Assembly (NCBI GenBank): GCA_965247995.1
Contig: OZ252041.1
Location: 1,894,695 to 1,958,694, forward strand
Direction of reading: 5' to 3'
DNA length: 64,000 bases
DNA from: JASLZO01 sp965247995
GTDB lineage: Bacteria > Chloroflexota > Dehalococcoidia > UBA6926
Shown: one piece after another, positions 16,990 to 27,613 of the stretch
How positions within the stretch are numbered: the stretch's first letter is position 1
Layout of the letters: every line of letters starts with the position of its first letter
Made by a program: the position numbers and the translations under genes
Notes under the pieces: model-generated
What the model saw: the letters and a program-made list of their open reading frames with translations, nothing else
What the model was told of the DNA's origin: nothing
Databases searched by the model: none

Positions 16990-17819
16990 GCCGTATCTCC
17001 GAGACCTTCGAACGCGCGCGGGCCGAAGACCGCACCGGAATCGCGGTCTACGTGACGGTTGGTTTCCCCGACGTGGCCACGTCGGAACGCGCGGCTATGT
17101 CAGCAATAGACGCGGGAGCGGACATCATCGAACTGGGCATCCCCTTCAGCGATCCGTTAGCAGATGGAGCGACGGTCCAGCGGTCCTCCTCTGTCGCGCT
17201 CGAATCCGGGACCAACCTCGGCACCTGTTTAGAAGTCGCCCGAGGCATCAGGGCGAAGAGCACCTCCGTCCCCATTTTGTTCATGGGGTATTACAATCCC
17301 ATCTTGCGTTTCGGGTTGGAACAATTCGCCGCGGAAGCGTCCAGTGCCGGGGCGGACGGGACGATTGTTCCCGACCTACCCCCAGAGGAGGCCACACCGC
17401 TGAACGAGGCGCTGAGGTCGCGCGGGCTCGACCTCGTCTATATGTTAGCGCCAACGAGCCCTCCCGATCGGGTGCGGACCGTCGCGGCGGGCGCGCGCGG
17501 GTTTATCTACTGTGTCTCACTGACGGGAGTCACTGGAGCCCGTACCGGCCTGTCGGAGGACGCACTCAACTTGTTGAACCGTGTCCGCGAGCACAGTGCA
17601 GTCCCAATAATGCTCGGTTTCGGAATCTCGGGCCCGCAACAAGTAGAAACCGTCAAGGAAGCGGCTGACGCAGTGGTCATCGGCAGCGCGTTCGTGGACC
17701 TGCTCGAACGGAACGACCCTTCACACCACGACGCTGCCATCCATGATTTCGTCGGGACGTTAGCGAATGCAGCTAAACGCAACCACCATCCGCCCGCGAC
17801 CAGAGGGAACCGCCAATGA
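16986..17819 (+). CDS. trpA: Tryptophan synthase alpha subunit
   Basis: TrpA (277 residues) splits indole-3-glycerol phosphate to indole, which is passed to TrpB. Catalytic Glu49 and Asp60 are present in the motif ADIIELGIPFSDPLADG, at the same numbers as in E. coli. The YYNPI, PDLPPEE and GFGIS loops are also intact. No trpB or other trp gene adjoins it; instead it is coupled to a CPBP protease before and a chorismate mutase after. The C-terminus has a short basic tail. Confidence 0.96.
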   Translation: MSRISETFERARAEDRTGIAVYVTVGFPDVATSERAAMSAIDAGADIIELGIPFSDPLADGATVQRSSSVALESGTNLGTCLEVARGIRAKSTSVPILFMGYYNPILRFGLEQFAAEASSAGADGTIVPDLPPEEATPLNEALRSRGLDLVYMLAPTSPPDRVRTVAAGARGFIYCVSLTGVTGARTGLSEDALNLLNRVREHSAVPIMLGFGISGPQQVETVKEAADAVVIGSAFVDLLERNDPSHHDAAIHDFVGTLANAAKRNHHPPATRGNRQ

Positions 17820-18253
17820 CCCGTGTTCTTGGTATCCGCGGAGCGACGACAGCGGACAGCGACACGCGTGAATCCATCCTCGATGCCACTGAGGAGCTTC
17901 TTCGGGAGCTCTCCGCCGCCAACGCAATCGATCAAGAGGACCTCGCAACAGCGATCTTCACGGTGACACCGGACCTGACGGCGGCCTTCCCGGCCGAAGT
18001 TGCGCGCGTCAGGCTCCAATGGACCGACGGAGCCTATCTCTCCGCCACTGAGATCCCGGTACCCGATGCTCCCGAACGGTGCATCCGGGTACTGCTCCTT
18101 GTGAACACCGACCGCACACGAGACGAGATGCAGCACGTGTATCTACGCGGGGCGGCTGGGCTCCGCCAAAGGGGCATGGCAGAAGGTGAAAGTCAGTCGA
18201 ATCCAGGGCCTGCGGTTGCCAGCGACGGCGGCATCGGAAGCCCCACTCCTTGA
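17816..18253 (+). CDS. aroH: Chorismate mutase, AroH type
   Basis: The monofunctional AroH-class enzyme converts chorismate to prephenate for Phe/Tyr synthesis. The first 118 residues match the family: VLGIRGATTADSDT, ILDATEELLREL, IFTVTPDLTAAFPAEVAR, and the C-terminal VLLLVNTDRTRDEMQHVYLRGA with the active-site Arg and Tyr. The last 25 residues are a low-complexity tail. Its ATG overlaps the trpA stop, so the organism seems to regulate both arms of the chorismate branch together. Confidence 0.9.
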   Translation: MTRVLGIRGATTADSDTRESILDATEELLRELSAANAIDQEDLATAIFTVTPDLTAAFPAEVARVRLQWTDGAYLSATEIPVPDAPERCIRVLLLVNTDRTRDEMQHVYLRGAAGLRQRGMAEGESQSNPGPAVASDGGIGSPTP

Positions 18254-18279
18254 CCCCAATTTTTTTGCGGTGCTAGCAT
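18250..18279 (+). promoter_or_regulatory. Promoter of ribF
   Basis: TTGACC (18250-18255), 18 bases, then TAGCAT (18274-18279) preceded by TGC as an extended -10. It overlaps the aroH stop and lies about 85 bases before ribF, marking a new transcription unit. Confidence 0.5.
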
Positions 18280-18364
18280 CGGCGCTATCCCTTGTTCGAC
18301 GAGGGAGACTCGCGGACGACGGGCTAACCTTCGCCCTCTCGCTCACGATTGGAGGGGCCGTTCG

Positions 18365-19303
18365 GTGACCACCACAGCGGCTCTGGAATTACGCCGGTTC
18401 CACTCCGACGCCCAATCGGCGGTAACGATCGGCACCTTCGACGGAGTCCACCGCGGTCACCAGTACGTTGTCAAACGGCTGGTAGACCGGGCGAAGGAAC
18501 GAGGGCTCCGCAGCGTCGTGATCACATTTCATCCGAATCCACGGGCGGTGCTCCGCCCAGAATCGGCGACCGGCGAGTTGAGCAGCCTGGCCGAACGGGT
18601 GTCGCTGCTCGAATCCCTCGGAGTCGATGTGGTCGCCCCGCTGACATTCGACCTGGAACTCGCGCAGCTTCGAGCACACGAGTTCACGACCTTACTCACA
18701 CACGACCTAGGGCTAAAACATCTGCTCATCGGCCCCGACTTCGCGCTGGGCAACCGCAGAGAAGGGACACCGGAGCTGTTGTCGGAGATCGGACGTGGGG
18801 CTGGGTTCTCGGTTGAATTGCTCGACTCGCTCACAGACGGGTCCCCGAACCGGGTGAGTAGTTCTGCGATCCGGCGGGCTTTGAACACTGGCGACGTCGA
18901 AGGGGCGGAACGGATGCTTGGACGACCGTATTCGGTCGTCGGGCGCGTTGTGCGTGGCTATGGCCGAGGGCGGGAAATCGGATTCCCCACGGCAAATATT
19001 GCCGTGCTGCCGCCGCGGGTTGTCCCATCCGATGGCGTATACGTGACAACGGTTGTGGTGGATGGAGAACCGCATCCCGCCGCTACGAACGTCGGCAACA
19101 ACCCCACGTTCGACAACGCGGACCGGACGGTCGAGGCATTCATTCTTGATTTCGACCGTGATATTTATGACCAGGACGTGCACCTCCGTTTCCTGAAACG
19201 CCTTCGTGGGGAGGAACGATTCGAGAGCGTCAGTGACCTCGTGGTACAGATCGAGCGGGACGTTGCGGAGACACGCGCGGCCTTTTCACCTCCGTCCGAT
19301 TGA
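18365..19303 (+). CDS. ribF: Bifunctional riboflavin kinase/FAD synthetase
   Basis: RibF (312 residues) phosphorylates riboflavin to FMN and adenylates it to FAD. The N-terminal nucleotidyltransferase domain has TIGTFDGVHRGHQ and VVITFHPNPRAVLRP, then IGPDFALGNRREG and VSSSAIRRAL. The C-terminal kinase domain has GRVVRGYGRGREIGFPTANI and DGVYVTTV, ending with FLKRLRGEERFES. The start is GTG 18365 with GGAGGGG upstream. truB or rpsO, the common neighbours of ribF, are absent here. Confidence 0.95.
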   Translation: MTTTAALELRRFHSDAQSAVTIGTFDGVHRGHQYVVKRLVDRAKERGLRSVVITFHPNPRAVLRPESATGELSSLAERVSLLESLGVDVVAPLTFDLELAQLRAHEFTTLLTHDLGLKHLLIGPDFALGNRREGTPELLSEIGRGAGFSVELLDSLTDGSPNRVSSSAIRRALNTGDVEGAERMLGRPYSVVGRVVRGYGRGREIGFPTANIAVLPPRVVPSDGVYVTTVVVDGEPHPAATNVGNNPTFDNADRTVEAFILDFDRDIYDQDVHLRFLKRLRGEERFESVSDLVVQIERDVAETRAAFSPPSD

Positions 19304-19361
19304 GCCTCGAATGCCCGATGGATGGGTGAGCAATTGCCTAGCCGCCGGTAGGGCGCTGACT

Positions 19362-19367
19362 TATACT
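19362..19367 (+). promoter_or_regulatory. Candidate -10 box for aminotransferase-serA unit
   Basis: TATACT followed by TGGG lies 61 bases before the GTG start at 19428. The -35 is poor (TTGCCT is 22 bases away). Confidence 0.45.
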
Positions 19368-19427
19368 TGGGATGCCGCATCGGAGTCCCCGAACGGCAAT
19401 GTCGAGTCCCCTATTTCTTGGACTTAG

Positions 19428-20546
19428 GTGACCCTATTGAATCTGAGAACACCTGGCCCTACACCGATTCCTGAGAACGTCCGCGAGGCGCTATCGCGCC
19501 AGATGATCGACCACCGCGGCCCGGAGTTCGGCGAGCTTCAACCGCGCATCACCGAGCGATTGCAGACCCTGTTCGAAACGAACAACGATGTCCTCATACT
19601 CACGACCTCCGGGACAGGGGCGCTAGAAGCCGCCATCGTGAACACGCTTTCCCCCGGGGACCACGTGTTGGCCGTTTCCATTGGCGCGTTTGGCAGGCGC
19701 TTTGGCCAAATTGCCGAGACGTATGGGGCAGACGTGACATGGCTGGACGTCAACTGGGGAGAAGCCGCTTCGCCGGAAGACGTTGGCCGAGCCCTCGACG
19801 AGAACCCGACGGTCAAAGCGGTCCTCGTGACGCATAACGAGACGTCTACCGGCGTCACGAATCCGCTCCGCGAGATTGCTTCCGTTGTAAAGGACCGGGA
19901 CAAATTGTTGCTCGTGGACGCAGTCAGCAGCCTTGGATCGCTGCCCTGCCCCATCGACGAATGGGGCCTGGATGTCGTGGCAACGGGATCCCAAAAGGGT
20001 TGGATGGTGCCGCCAGGCCTAGCGATGGTGAGCATCAGCGATCGAGGTTGGGAAGCACATGCGAACGCGACGATGCCGCGCTTCTATTTCGACCTAGCAG
20101 CCGCCAAGCGCTACGTTGCACAGGGCCAGACTCCGTGGACTCCAGCGATATCGCTGTACTTCGCCCTTGATGTTGCGCTCGATGGCCTGGTGCAGGAAGG
20201 ACTCCAGGCGATTCATGCGAGGCACGCGCGAGCGGGGGACCGGGTACGGTCTGGCGTTAAGGCATTGGGCCTCGAGCTGTTCCCATCCGACGAACGGTCC
20301 GCGTCGAACACGGTGACGGCCATACGTGTGCCCACGGGAGTGGATGTCGCTGACCTCCGCCGTCGAGCCAGGCAAGACCATGGCGTCGTGCTCGCTGGGG
20401 GCCAAGCCCACCTTGCTCAATCGGTCTTCAGGATTGGTCATTTGGGGCTGATCCCCGACGAAGAGCTTGATGGAGCATTGGACGCGGTACGGAACACGCT
20501 CGAAAAGGTGGGCTTCACTCCGCCGATCGCCAGCCCATCCTTGTAG
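19428..20546 (+). CDS. Class V aminotransferase (serine-glyoxylate/alanine-glyoxylate type)
   Basis: This PLP enzyme has 372 residues and a GTG start. Motifs are the N-terminal LRTPGPTPIPENVREA, MIDHRGPEF, the cofactor-binding TTSGTGALEAAIVN, VTHNETSTG, LLVDAVSSLG, and the PLP lysine at 190 in ATGSQKGWM. The sequence fits the AGXT/SGAT group. serA starts six bases after the stop. As no serC is visible, this enzyme may transaminate 3-phosphohydroxypyruvate in serine synthesis, as proposed for Dehalococcoides-like and archaeal pathways; the alternative is glyoxylate detoxification. I favour serine synthesis from context. Confidence 0.88.
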   Translation: MTLLNLRTPGPTPIPENVREALSRQMIDHRGPEFGELQPRITERLQTLFETNNDVLILTTSGTGALEAAIVNTLSPGDHVLAVSIGAFGRRFGQIAETYGADVTWLDVNWGEAASPEDVGRALDENPTVKAVLVTHNETSTGVTNPLREIASVVKDRDKLLLVDAVSSLGSLPCPIDEWGLDVVATGSQKGWMVPPGLAMVSISDRGWEAHANATMPRFYFDLAAAKRYVAQGQTPWTPAISLYFALDVALDGLVQEGLQAIHARHARAGDRVRSGVKALGLELFPSDERSASNTVTAIRVPTGVDVADLRRRARQDHGVVLAGGQAHLAQSVFRIGHLGLIPDEELDGALDAVRNTLEKVGFTPPIASPSL

Positions 20547-20552
20547 TACCGG

Positions 20553-22136
20553 ATGCGCGTCCTCATTGCCGACCCGATTGCCCGCGAGGGTGCGGAGGCA
20601 TTAGAAGAGCACGGGGTCACGGTCGATGTCCGAACGGGACTCTCTCCTGAACGACTGGTTGCCGACATCGGCGATTTTGATGGTCTGATTGTTCGAAGCG
20701 AAACGCAGGTGACCGAGGCGGTGTTGACCGCCGGGAAGCAACTTCAAGTGGTCGGACGCGCGGGCGTCGGCGTCGATAACATCGATGTTGCCGCAGCCAC
20801 CCGGCTAGGCGTCGCGGTGGTGAACGCCCCGTCGTCGAATACGATTGCCGCTGCCGAGCACACCATCGCGTTGATACTCGCGCTGGCACGGCACGTGCCC
20901 CAGGCGCATGGGGCGCTCATGGCCGGCCGCTGGGACCGGCGTTCATTCATGGGAACCGAGCTGCTGGGCAAAACGCTGGGCATCGTCGGATTCGGGCGGA
21001 TTGGCACCGAGGTCGCCCGGCGAGCTTCGGCCTTCGACATGCGTATCGTCGGGTTCGATCCATTCATATCGAACGAACAAGCGCGACACGTCGGGGTCGC
21101 GTTGCTTCCCTTCGACGAGGTGCTGCGCGAGGCCGACTTTCTCACGCTCCATGTTCCGCTGACCGATACCACCACGCATTTGATTGGCGCCGGCGAGATC
21201 GGAAAGATGAAGCGTGGCGCGTTCCTGGTGAATTGCGCCCGGGGCGGCCTGGTGGATGAAGAGGCGCTGCACCGGGGCTTGTTGTCGGGTGATCTCGGCG
21301 GGGCTGCACTTGACGTGTTTGCGGAAGAGCCACCCGGCGAGAATCCGTTGCTCCAGCTCCCGAACATCATCGTGACGCCCCATCTTGGGGCGTCGACCGC
21401 CGAAGCGCAGGCCGGGGTCGCTCGAGAGGTCGCGGGCCAGGTCCTGGACGTAGTGGAGGGGCGCACGCCGCGCTATGCGGTGAATGCGCCTTTGGTGCCG
21501 CCCGAAACGTATGCGGAGCTTGCCCCGTACATCCCCGTCGCGTTGGCGGCTGGCCGTTTGGCGTCACAAATGATCGAGGGGCAACCGGAGCGATTGGCGA
21601 TCACGTACCAGGGTGAGGTTGCCCAGTACGAAACCGCCGTTCTTCGTGCGGCCGTACTCCGTGGTTTCTTGGAGCGTAGTTCCGAGGCCAGGATCAACCT
21701 GGTGAACGCGAGCATGACTGCCCAACGGCGTGGCCTCCACGTAGACGAGCACAAGTCCGATGACGTGGGCGGGTCGCAGTTCAGCAACTTGTTGAGGTTG
21801 GACGTGCAGGCCAGCGGGAGCGGAACGACGGTCGCCGGCAGTTTGACGCAGAACGAGGTCCACATCGTCCAGATCGACGCGTATCGGGTCGACATGGTCC
21901 CAAACGGGGGGCCCTGGATGATCGTCGGTCACACGGACCGGCCTGGGATGATCGGAGAGATCGGGACGATCACCGGTAACCACGACATCAACATCGCATC
22001 GATGCAGGTGAGTCGTGAGCGGTCCCGTGGTCCCGCCATGACGGTGCTGGGACTAGATGAAAACCCCACTCTCGATCAGTTGGATGCGATCAAGGCGATT
22101 CGGGGCGCCGAACGAGTGCTCATCGTCACCCTGTAG
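20553..22136 (+). CDS. serA: D-3-phosphoglycerate dehydrogenase, long form
   Basis: SerA (527 residues) oxidises 3-phosphoglycerate to start serine synthesis. The catalytic core has VGRAGVGVDNID, the Rossmann motif GIVGFGRIGTEVA at about 145, and the catalytic Arg/Glu/His triad (NCARGGLVDE, AEEPPGENPL, TPHLGAS). A long intervening domain (about 320-450) and a C-terminal ACT domain (about 455-527, GPWMIVGHTDRPGMIGEIGT) follow, which allow serine feedback. It forms a two-gene unit with the preceding aminotransferase. Confidence 0.96.
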   Translation: MRVLIADPIAREGAEALEEHGVTVDVRTGLSPERLVADIGDFDGLIVRSETQVTEAVLTAGKQLQVVGRAGVGVDNIDVAAATRLGVAVVNAPSSNTIAAAEHTIALILALARHVPQAHGALMAGRWDRRSFMGTELLGKTLGIVGFGRIGTEVARRASAFDMRIVGFDPFISNEQARHVGVALLPFDEVLREADFLTLHVPLTDTTTHLIGAGEIGKMKRGAFLVNCARGGLVDEEALHRGLLSGDLGGAALDVFAEEPPGENPLLQLPNIIVTPHLGASTAEAQAGVAREVAGQVLDVVEGRTPRYAVNAPLVPPETYAELAPYIPVALAAGRLASQMIEGQPERLAITYQGEVAQYETAVLRAAVLRGFLERSSEARINLVNASMTAQRRGLHVDEHKSDDVGGSQFSNLLRLDVQASGSGTTVAGSLTQNEVHIVQIDAYRVDMVPNGGPWMIVGHTDRPGMIGEIGTITGNHDINIASMQVSRERSRGPAMTVLGLDENPTLDQLDAIKAIRGAERVLIVTL

Positions 22137-22189
22137 GCACCAGTTTTCTCGTCCCCGTGTACTGGCCGCCGCCCGTGATTCCAGGCTGA

Positions 22190-24247
<2,058 letters not shown>

Positions 24248-24326
24248 AGCCGCTTGCACACCGGTCTACCCCGTGCGCCAAATCCGACGAGTCTCAAGGG
24301 CCTTCCGGCAATCGGAACCTTCATCG

Positions 24327-24926
24327 GTGGAACCCGAGACCGTTTCTCCCGGGGACCGCGCGCGCGAGTACCTGATCATCGGATTGGCGAACCCCGGACG
24401 ACGGTTCGATAACACGCGACACAATGCTGGTGGTATGGCGGTCCAGCGGTTCGCACAGAAACACGGCATCCCCTTGGCGACGCGACGCGCGAACGCGATC
24501 ACCGGCACCGGATCAGTGTCCGCGTCTCAGGTCACCCTCGCCGTCCCTCAGACCTTCATGAACGCAAGTGGCGAGTCAGTCGGTCCGCTGGTTCGGCGCA
24601 CCAACACTCCGATTTCGCGGGTGCTGATCGTGTACGACGATCTGGACCTGCCGCTCGGTACTACGCGGCTACGACCGGATGGAAGCGCCGGCGGACACAA
24701 TGGGATGCGTTCGATCATTGGAGCGTTGGGCACTGACCGGTTTCCCCGGCTGAGGATAGGGATCGGCAGACCGGAGCAGGCCGGTAGGGATGCCATCGGG
24801 CACGTACTCGGGCGGTTCGGCGCAGACGAGGCGTCGAAGGTGACGGAAGCGCTGGACCGGGCCGTTGGATGCATCGAAGTGATGGTGACCGAGGGCCTGG
24901 AACGGGCCATGAATCGGTTCAACTGA
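24327..24926 (+). CDS. pth: Peptidyl-tRNA hydrolase
   Basis: Pth cleaves peptidyl-tRNA that drops off ribosomes. From GTG 24327 the protein has 199 residues, the usual size. Catalytic His32 sits in LANPGRRFDNTRHNAGG, and the other motifs are TFMNASGESV, YDDLDLPLGTTRLRP and GSAGGHNGMRSII. Upstream in-frame sequence from 24132 overlaps ligA in another frame and is rejected. The start is uncertain between GTG 24327 (GGAAC at a suitable distance) and GTG 24273. Confidence 0.92.
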   Translation: MEPETVSPGDRAREYLIIGLANPGRRFDNTRHNAGGMAVQRFAQKHGIPLATRRANAITGTGSVSASQVTLAVPQTFMNASGESVGPLVRRTNTPISRVLIVYDDLDLPLGTTRLRPDGSAGGHNGMRSIIGALGTDRFPRLRIGIGRPEQAGRDAIGHVLGRFGADEASKVTEALDRAVGCIEVMVTEGLERAMNRFN

Positions 24927-24930
24927 CCGG

Positions 24931-27063
24931 ATGCGAACGAAATCAAGAGCCTGGTCCGGACCGCCTCGCGCTCTCCGTTTTGCCCTGATCGCTCTCGTCT
25001 TGATCCTCGTATTCGCGGCCTGTCGGAACGAATCGGCTGAACCTATGCCGGACCGCGAGACACCGACCGAATATCCCCGGGTTGTCGAAGACCCGATCGC
25101 CGTCCAGACCGCTTCCCCGACCCGGACGCCGGCTCCGGTCGAACAAGATCGCGGTCCGATCGCGACACCCCCAGCAGCGATCGAGTACGTGGACACTCCG
25201 GTCGCGACCCAGGTCTCAGCGACGGCCATGCCAACGGTCATGCCGATGCCGGTCGCTTCCGGCGGAGCGCCCGCGGACCCACTCACCTTCTCGGACGTGG
25301 GTGCGATTCCGACCAGGGATTTGTATGACCTGGCACGGAGATTCGGCCGCATCGATGCTGACGTCGTGTACGTCCCGAAAGCCAGGCAGGCCGTGGGAGA
25401 CACAACGGTGCTGTGGGCCCTCGATTTGAGGAGAGAAGCTCCGTTCGCGGTCGATGCTGTTCTCCGTCATGCGACCGAGCATGCTGACATCTATGCGGAG
25501 GTGGGCGCGGGGTTCTCGGATGACGTGATGGAGCAGGCAGCGACGATCTTTGAGGAGCAGGTCTACCCGCGCGTCATCTCGGCTTTTAGCCCGCCTGCCG
25601 CGTCCTTGGAGTCCGGATCGGTTGCGCTGCTCCATCTGGGGTTGCCAGCCGCTGATGGCTATTTCGATTCATCCCAGGAGTACCCGCCGGCAATCTACCC
25701 ATTCAGCAACGAACGGCGGTTGATTTACCTCAACACGCGGAACGTGTTCCCAGCGTCGCCGGGTTATACCGGTCTGCTTGCCCACGAATATCAACATGCG
25801 CTCCATTGGACGATCGATGACGACGAGGAAGGGTGGGTCGACGAAGGGCTATCGGTCCTTGCGAACCTCCTATTCGCTGACGGTGAAGGGTTCATCTATG
25901 CCTACACCACGGACCACAGCGATCAATTAAACGCGTGGACGGCTGGAACCGGCACCGCTGCCGATTACGGTTCGGCGGGCTTGTTGATGCTCTACCTCAT
26001 GCTGCACTACCCGGACTCCGCCGGGGGTTTAGGGTCCCTGGTGGCACGACCCGAGGACGGGTTCCGTGGGATCGGTGCGTACCTCGATGAGCAAGGCTAC
26101 GAACAATCGTGGCGTGGACTGCTCGCCGAATGGTCAGCGGCCAACTATCTTGATGGACGGACGTCATGGGACCCGTATCCTGACCGCGAAATCGCACTGG
26201 GTGAGAGCCGGATTCTGAGATTGGGGCGGACGATCGAAACGCGCCAGGCCGTGCAGTTCTCTCCCTACTACGTTGGAATCGATCGGGGGGACGACGAGTC
26301 CTACCGAATCCGGTTCGACGGGGAGTCCACGGCCCGACTGATCCCAGAGATTGATCATGGACCGGTCGGTGCATGGTGGAGCGGCGGAGAGGACGGCGCA
26401 GACGCTACGTTGACCCGCGCATTCGACTTGCGGGAGGCTGAGGGATCAGCGTTGACGCTGCGCTTCTGGCATGAGATCGAGGATTCCTGGGACTTCGCTT
26501 ATGTCGTTGTCTCGGCTGACGGCGGCGAGTCATGGCGGCCTGTCTTTGGACCGTCGATGCGGCTTGAATCCGAGAGCAGCCTTGGCCAGGCACTTGGGCC
26601 GGGTTACACGGGAGTGAGCGGGGATGGGGTCAAAGCTGCCTGGACCGATGAGACGATTGACCTTTCAGCCTTCGACGGGAAGGAAATCCTCGTTCGCATC
26701 GAGTACGTGACCGACGGGTCAGTGAACCTCACGGGGTACGCTCTTGGCGGTGCTTTCCTTCCCGCCGTGGGATATAGCTGGGACCCGGCAATGGGGCCTG
26801 GCGATTGGCTCGCAGAGGGGTTTTTCTTTGGCGACGGAACCGTTCGTCAGGAATTCGAAGTCCGGCTGTTGATCGTTCGGAACGATGGAACGCATGAGAT
26901 CGTTCCGATGGAGTTGAATGACCACCAGGTCGGAACCCTCGACTTGCTTGGAGTTGCTGTCGACCGAGCGGCTTTGATGATCATGCCCATGGCACCTGTC
27001 ACGCGCCAATCGGCTGCGTTCGCGGTCTCACTCGAGTCTCTGGCGAACCACGCCACAGAATGA
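24931..27063 (+). CDS. Secreted lipoprotein zinc metalloprotease, immune-inhibitor-A-like
   Basis: The protein has 710 residues. It starts with a lipoprotein signal (hydrophobic 17-30, Cys about 31 in LVFAACRN), then a Thr/Pro-rich linker to about 115. The peptidase region carries HEYQHALHW (zinc motif 285-289) followed by GWVDEGLS about 15 residues later, the gluzincin-like or M6-like spacing. The C-terminal half has beta-rich segments (FDLREAEGSALTLRFWHEIE..., VVVSADGGESW) like the MAM/jelly-roll domain found after immune inhibitor A peptidases. The likely role is extracellular protein degradation. It starts four bases after pth. Confidence 0.8.
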   Translation: MRTKSRAWSGPPRALRFALIALVLILVFAACRNESAEPMPDRETPTEYPRVVEDPIAVQTASPTRTPAPVEQDRGPIATPPAAIEYVDTPVATQVSATAMPTVMPMPVASGGAPADPLTFSDVGAIPTRDLYDLARRFGRIDADVVYVPKARQAVGDTTVLWALDLRREAPFAVDAVLRHATEHADIYAEVGAGFSDDVMEQAATIFEEQVYPRVISAFSPPAASLESGSVALLHLGLPAADGYFDSSQEYPPAIYPFSNERRLIYLNTRNVFPASPGYTGLLAHEYQHALHWTIDDDEEGWVDEGLSVLANLLFADGEGFIYAYTTDHSDQLNAWTAGTGTAADYGSAGLLMLYLMLHYPDSAGGLGSLVARPEDGFRGIGAYLDEQGYEQSWRGLLAEWSAANYLDGRTSWDPYPDREIALGESRILRLGRTIETRQAVQFSPYYVGIDRGDDESYRIRFDGESTARLIPEIDHGPVGAWWSGGEDGADATLTRAFDLREAEGSALTLRFWHEIEDSWDFAYVVVSADGGESWRPVFGPSMRLESESSLGQALGPGYTGVSGDGVKAAWTDETIDLSAFDGKEILVRIEYVTDGSVNLTGYALGGAFLPAVGYSWDPAMGPGDWLAEGFFFGDGTVRQEFEVRLLIVRNDGTHEIVPMELNDHQVGTLDLLGVAVDRAALMIMPMAPVTRQSAAFAVSLESLANHATE

Positions 27064-27077
27064 GGGGGTTGGTGGTC

Positions 27078-27083
27078 TACACT
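27078..27083 (+). promoter_or_regulatory. Candidate -10 box, LOG-like gene and eno
   Basis: TACACT followed by GGGT lies 20 bases before ATG 27103. The discriminator is GC-rich, as at other promoters in the window. Confidence 0.4.
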
Positions 27084-27102
27084 GGGTGGGCTTTCTCGCT
27101 GT

Positions 27103-27600
27103 ATGGATAGACCTACCCTCATTGCTGTCATTGGTGGTGCGAACCCGAGTCCGAGGATGGCGTCCGCCGCTGAGGAAGTGGGTCGAGAACTCGCGCGGCG
27201 CGGGGCTGGAGTTGTGTGTGGCGGACTCGGTGGCGTGATGGAAGCGGCTTGCCGCGGCGCTGTGCTGGAGGGGGGCCTTACGGTCGGTATCTTGCCTTCC
27301 AACCGTGCGGAGGACGCCAACGAGTGGGTCCAAATCCGGGTGCCGACTGGTATTGGCATCGCACGAAATCCGCTTGTGGTGCGTTCCGGATCGGCTGCGA
27401 TCGCCATTGATGGAAGTTACGGCACGCTCACCGAGATTGGGTTCGCGCTGGTGGAGAATATCCCGGTCGTCGCGCTCAACAGTTGGGAACTCGCGATCGG
27501 CGGTGAAGCGGTCGAAAAAGGGATCCATCGAGTCGAAACGCCGGTTGAGGCCGCTGCTCTTGCTGTCGATCTCGCGTTGGGTCGGTCGAGGGATGCGTGA
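27103..27600 (+). CDS. TIGR00725/LOG-like Rossmann protein
   Basis: The protein has 165 residues. It shows the SLOG-superfamily pattern: VIGGANPSP at the first loop, [17 protein letters not shown] (a variant of the lysine decarboxylase-like PGGxGTxxE fold) and [13 protein letters not shown]. The family binds nucleotides; related LOG proteins release cytokinin from its nucleotide, but TIGR00725 members have no proven activity. It precedes enolase by 13 bases and shares its transcript, so a link to nucleotide housekeeping or metabolic sensing is possible. Confidence 0.82.
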   Translation: MDRPTLIAVIGGANPSPRMASAAEEVGRELARRGAGVVCGGLGGVMEAACRGAVLEGGLTVGILPSNRAEDANEWVQIRVPTGIGIARNPLVVRSGSAAIAIDGSYGTLTEIGFALVENIPVVALNSWELAIGGEAVEKGIHRVETPVEAAALAVDLALGRSRDA

Positions 27601-27613
27601 GGGAGCCGACGCG

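Noticed and set aside
18186..18368. A 60-codon frame between aroH and ribF
   Set aside because: It covers the aroH end and the ribF promoter and shows no protein-like signature.
27305..27613. Longer enolase start at 27305
   Set aside because: It overlaps the LOG-like gene in another frame, while ATG 27614 gives the conserved enolase N-terminus.
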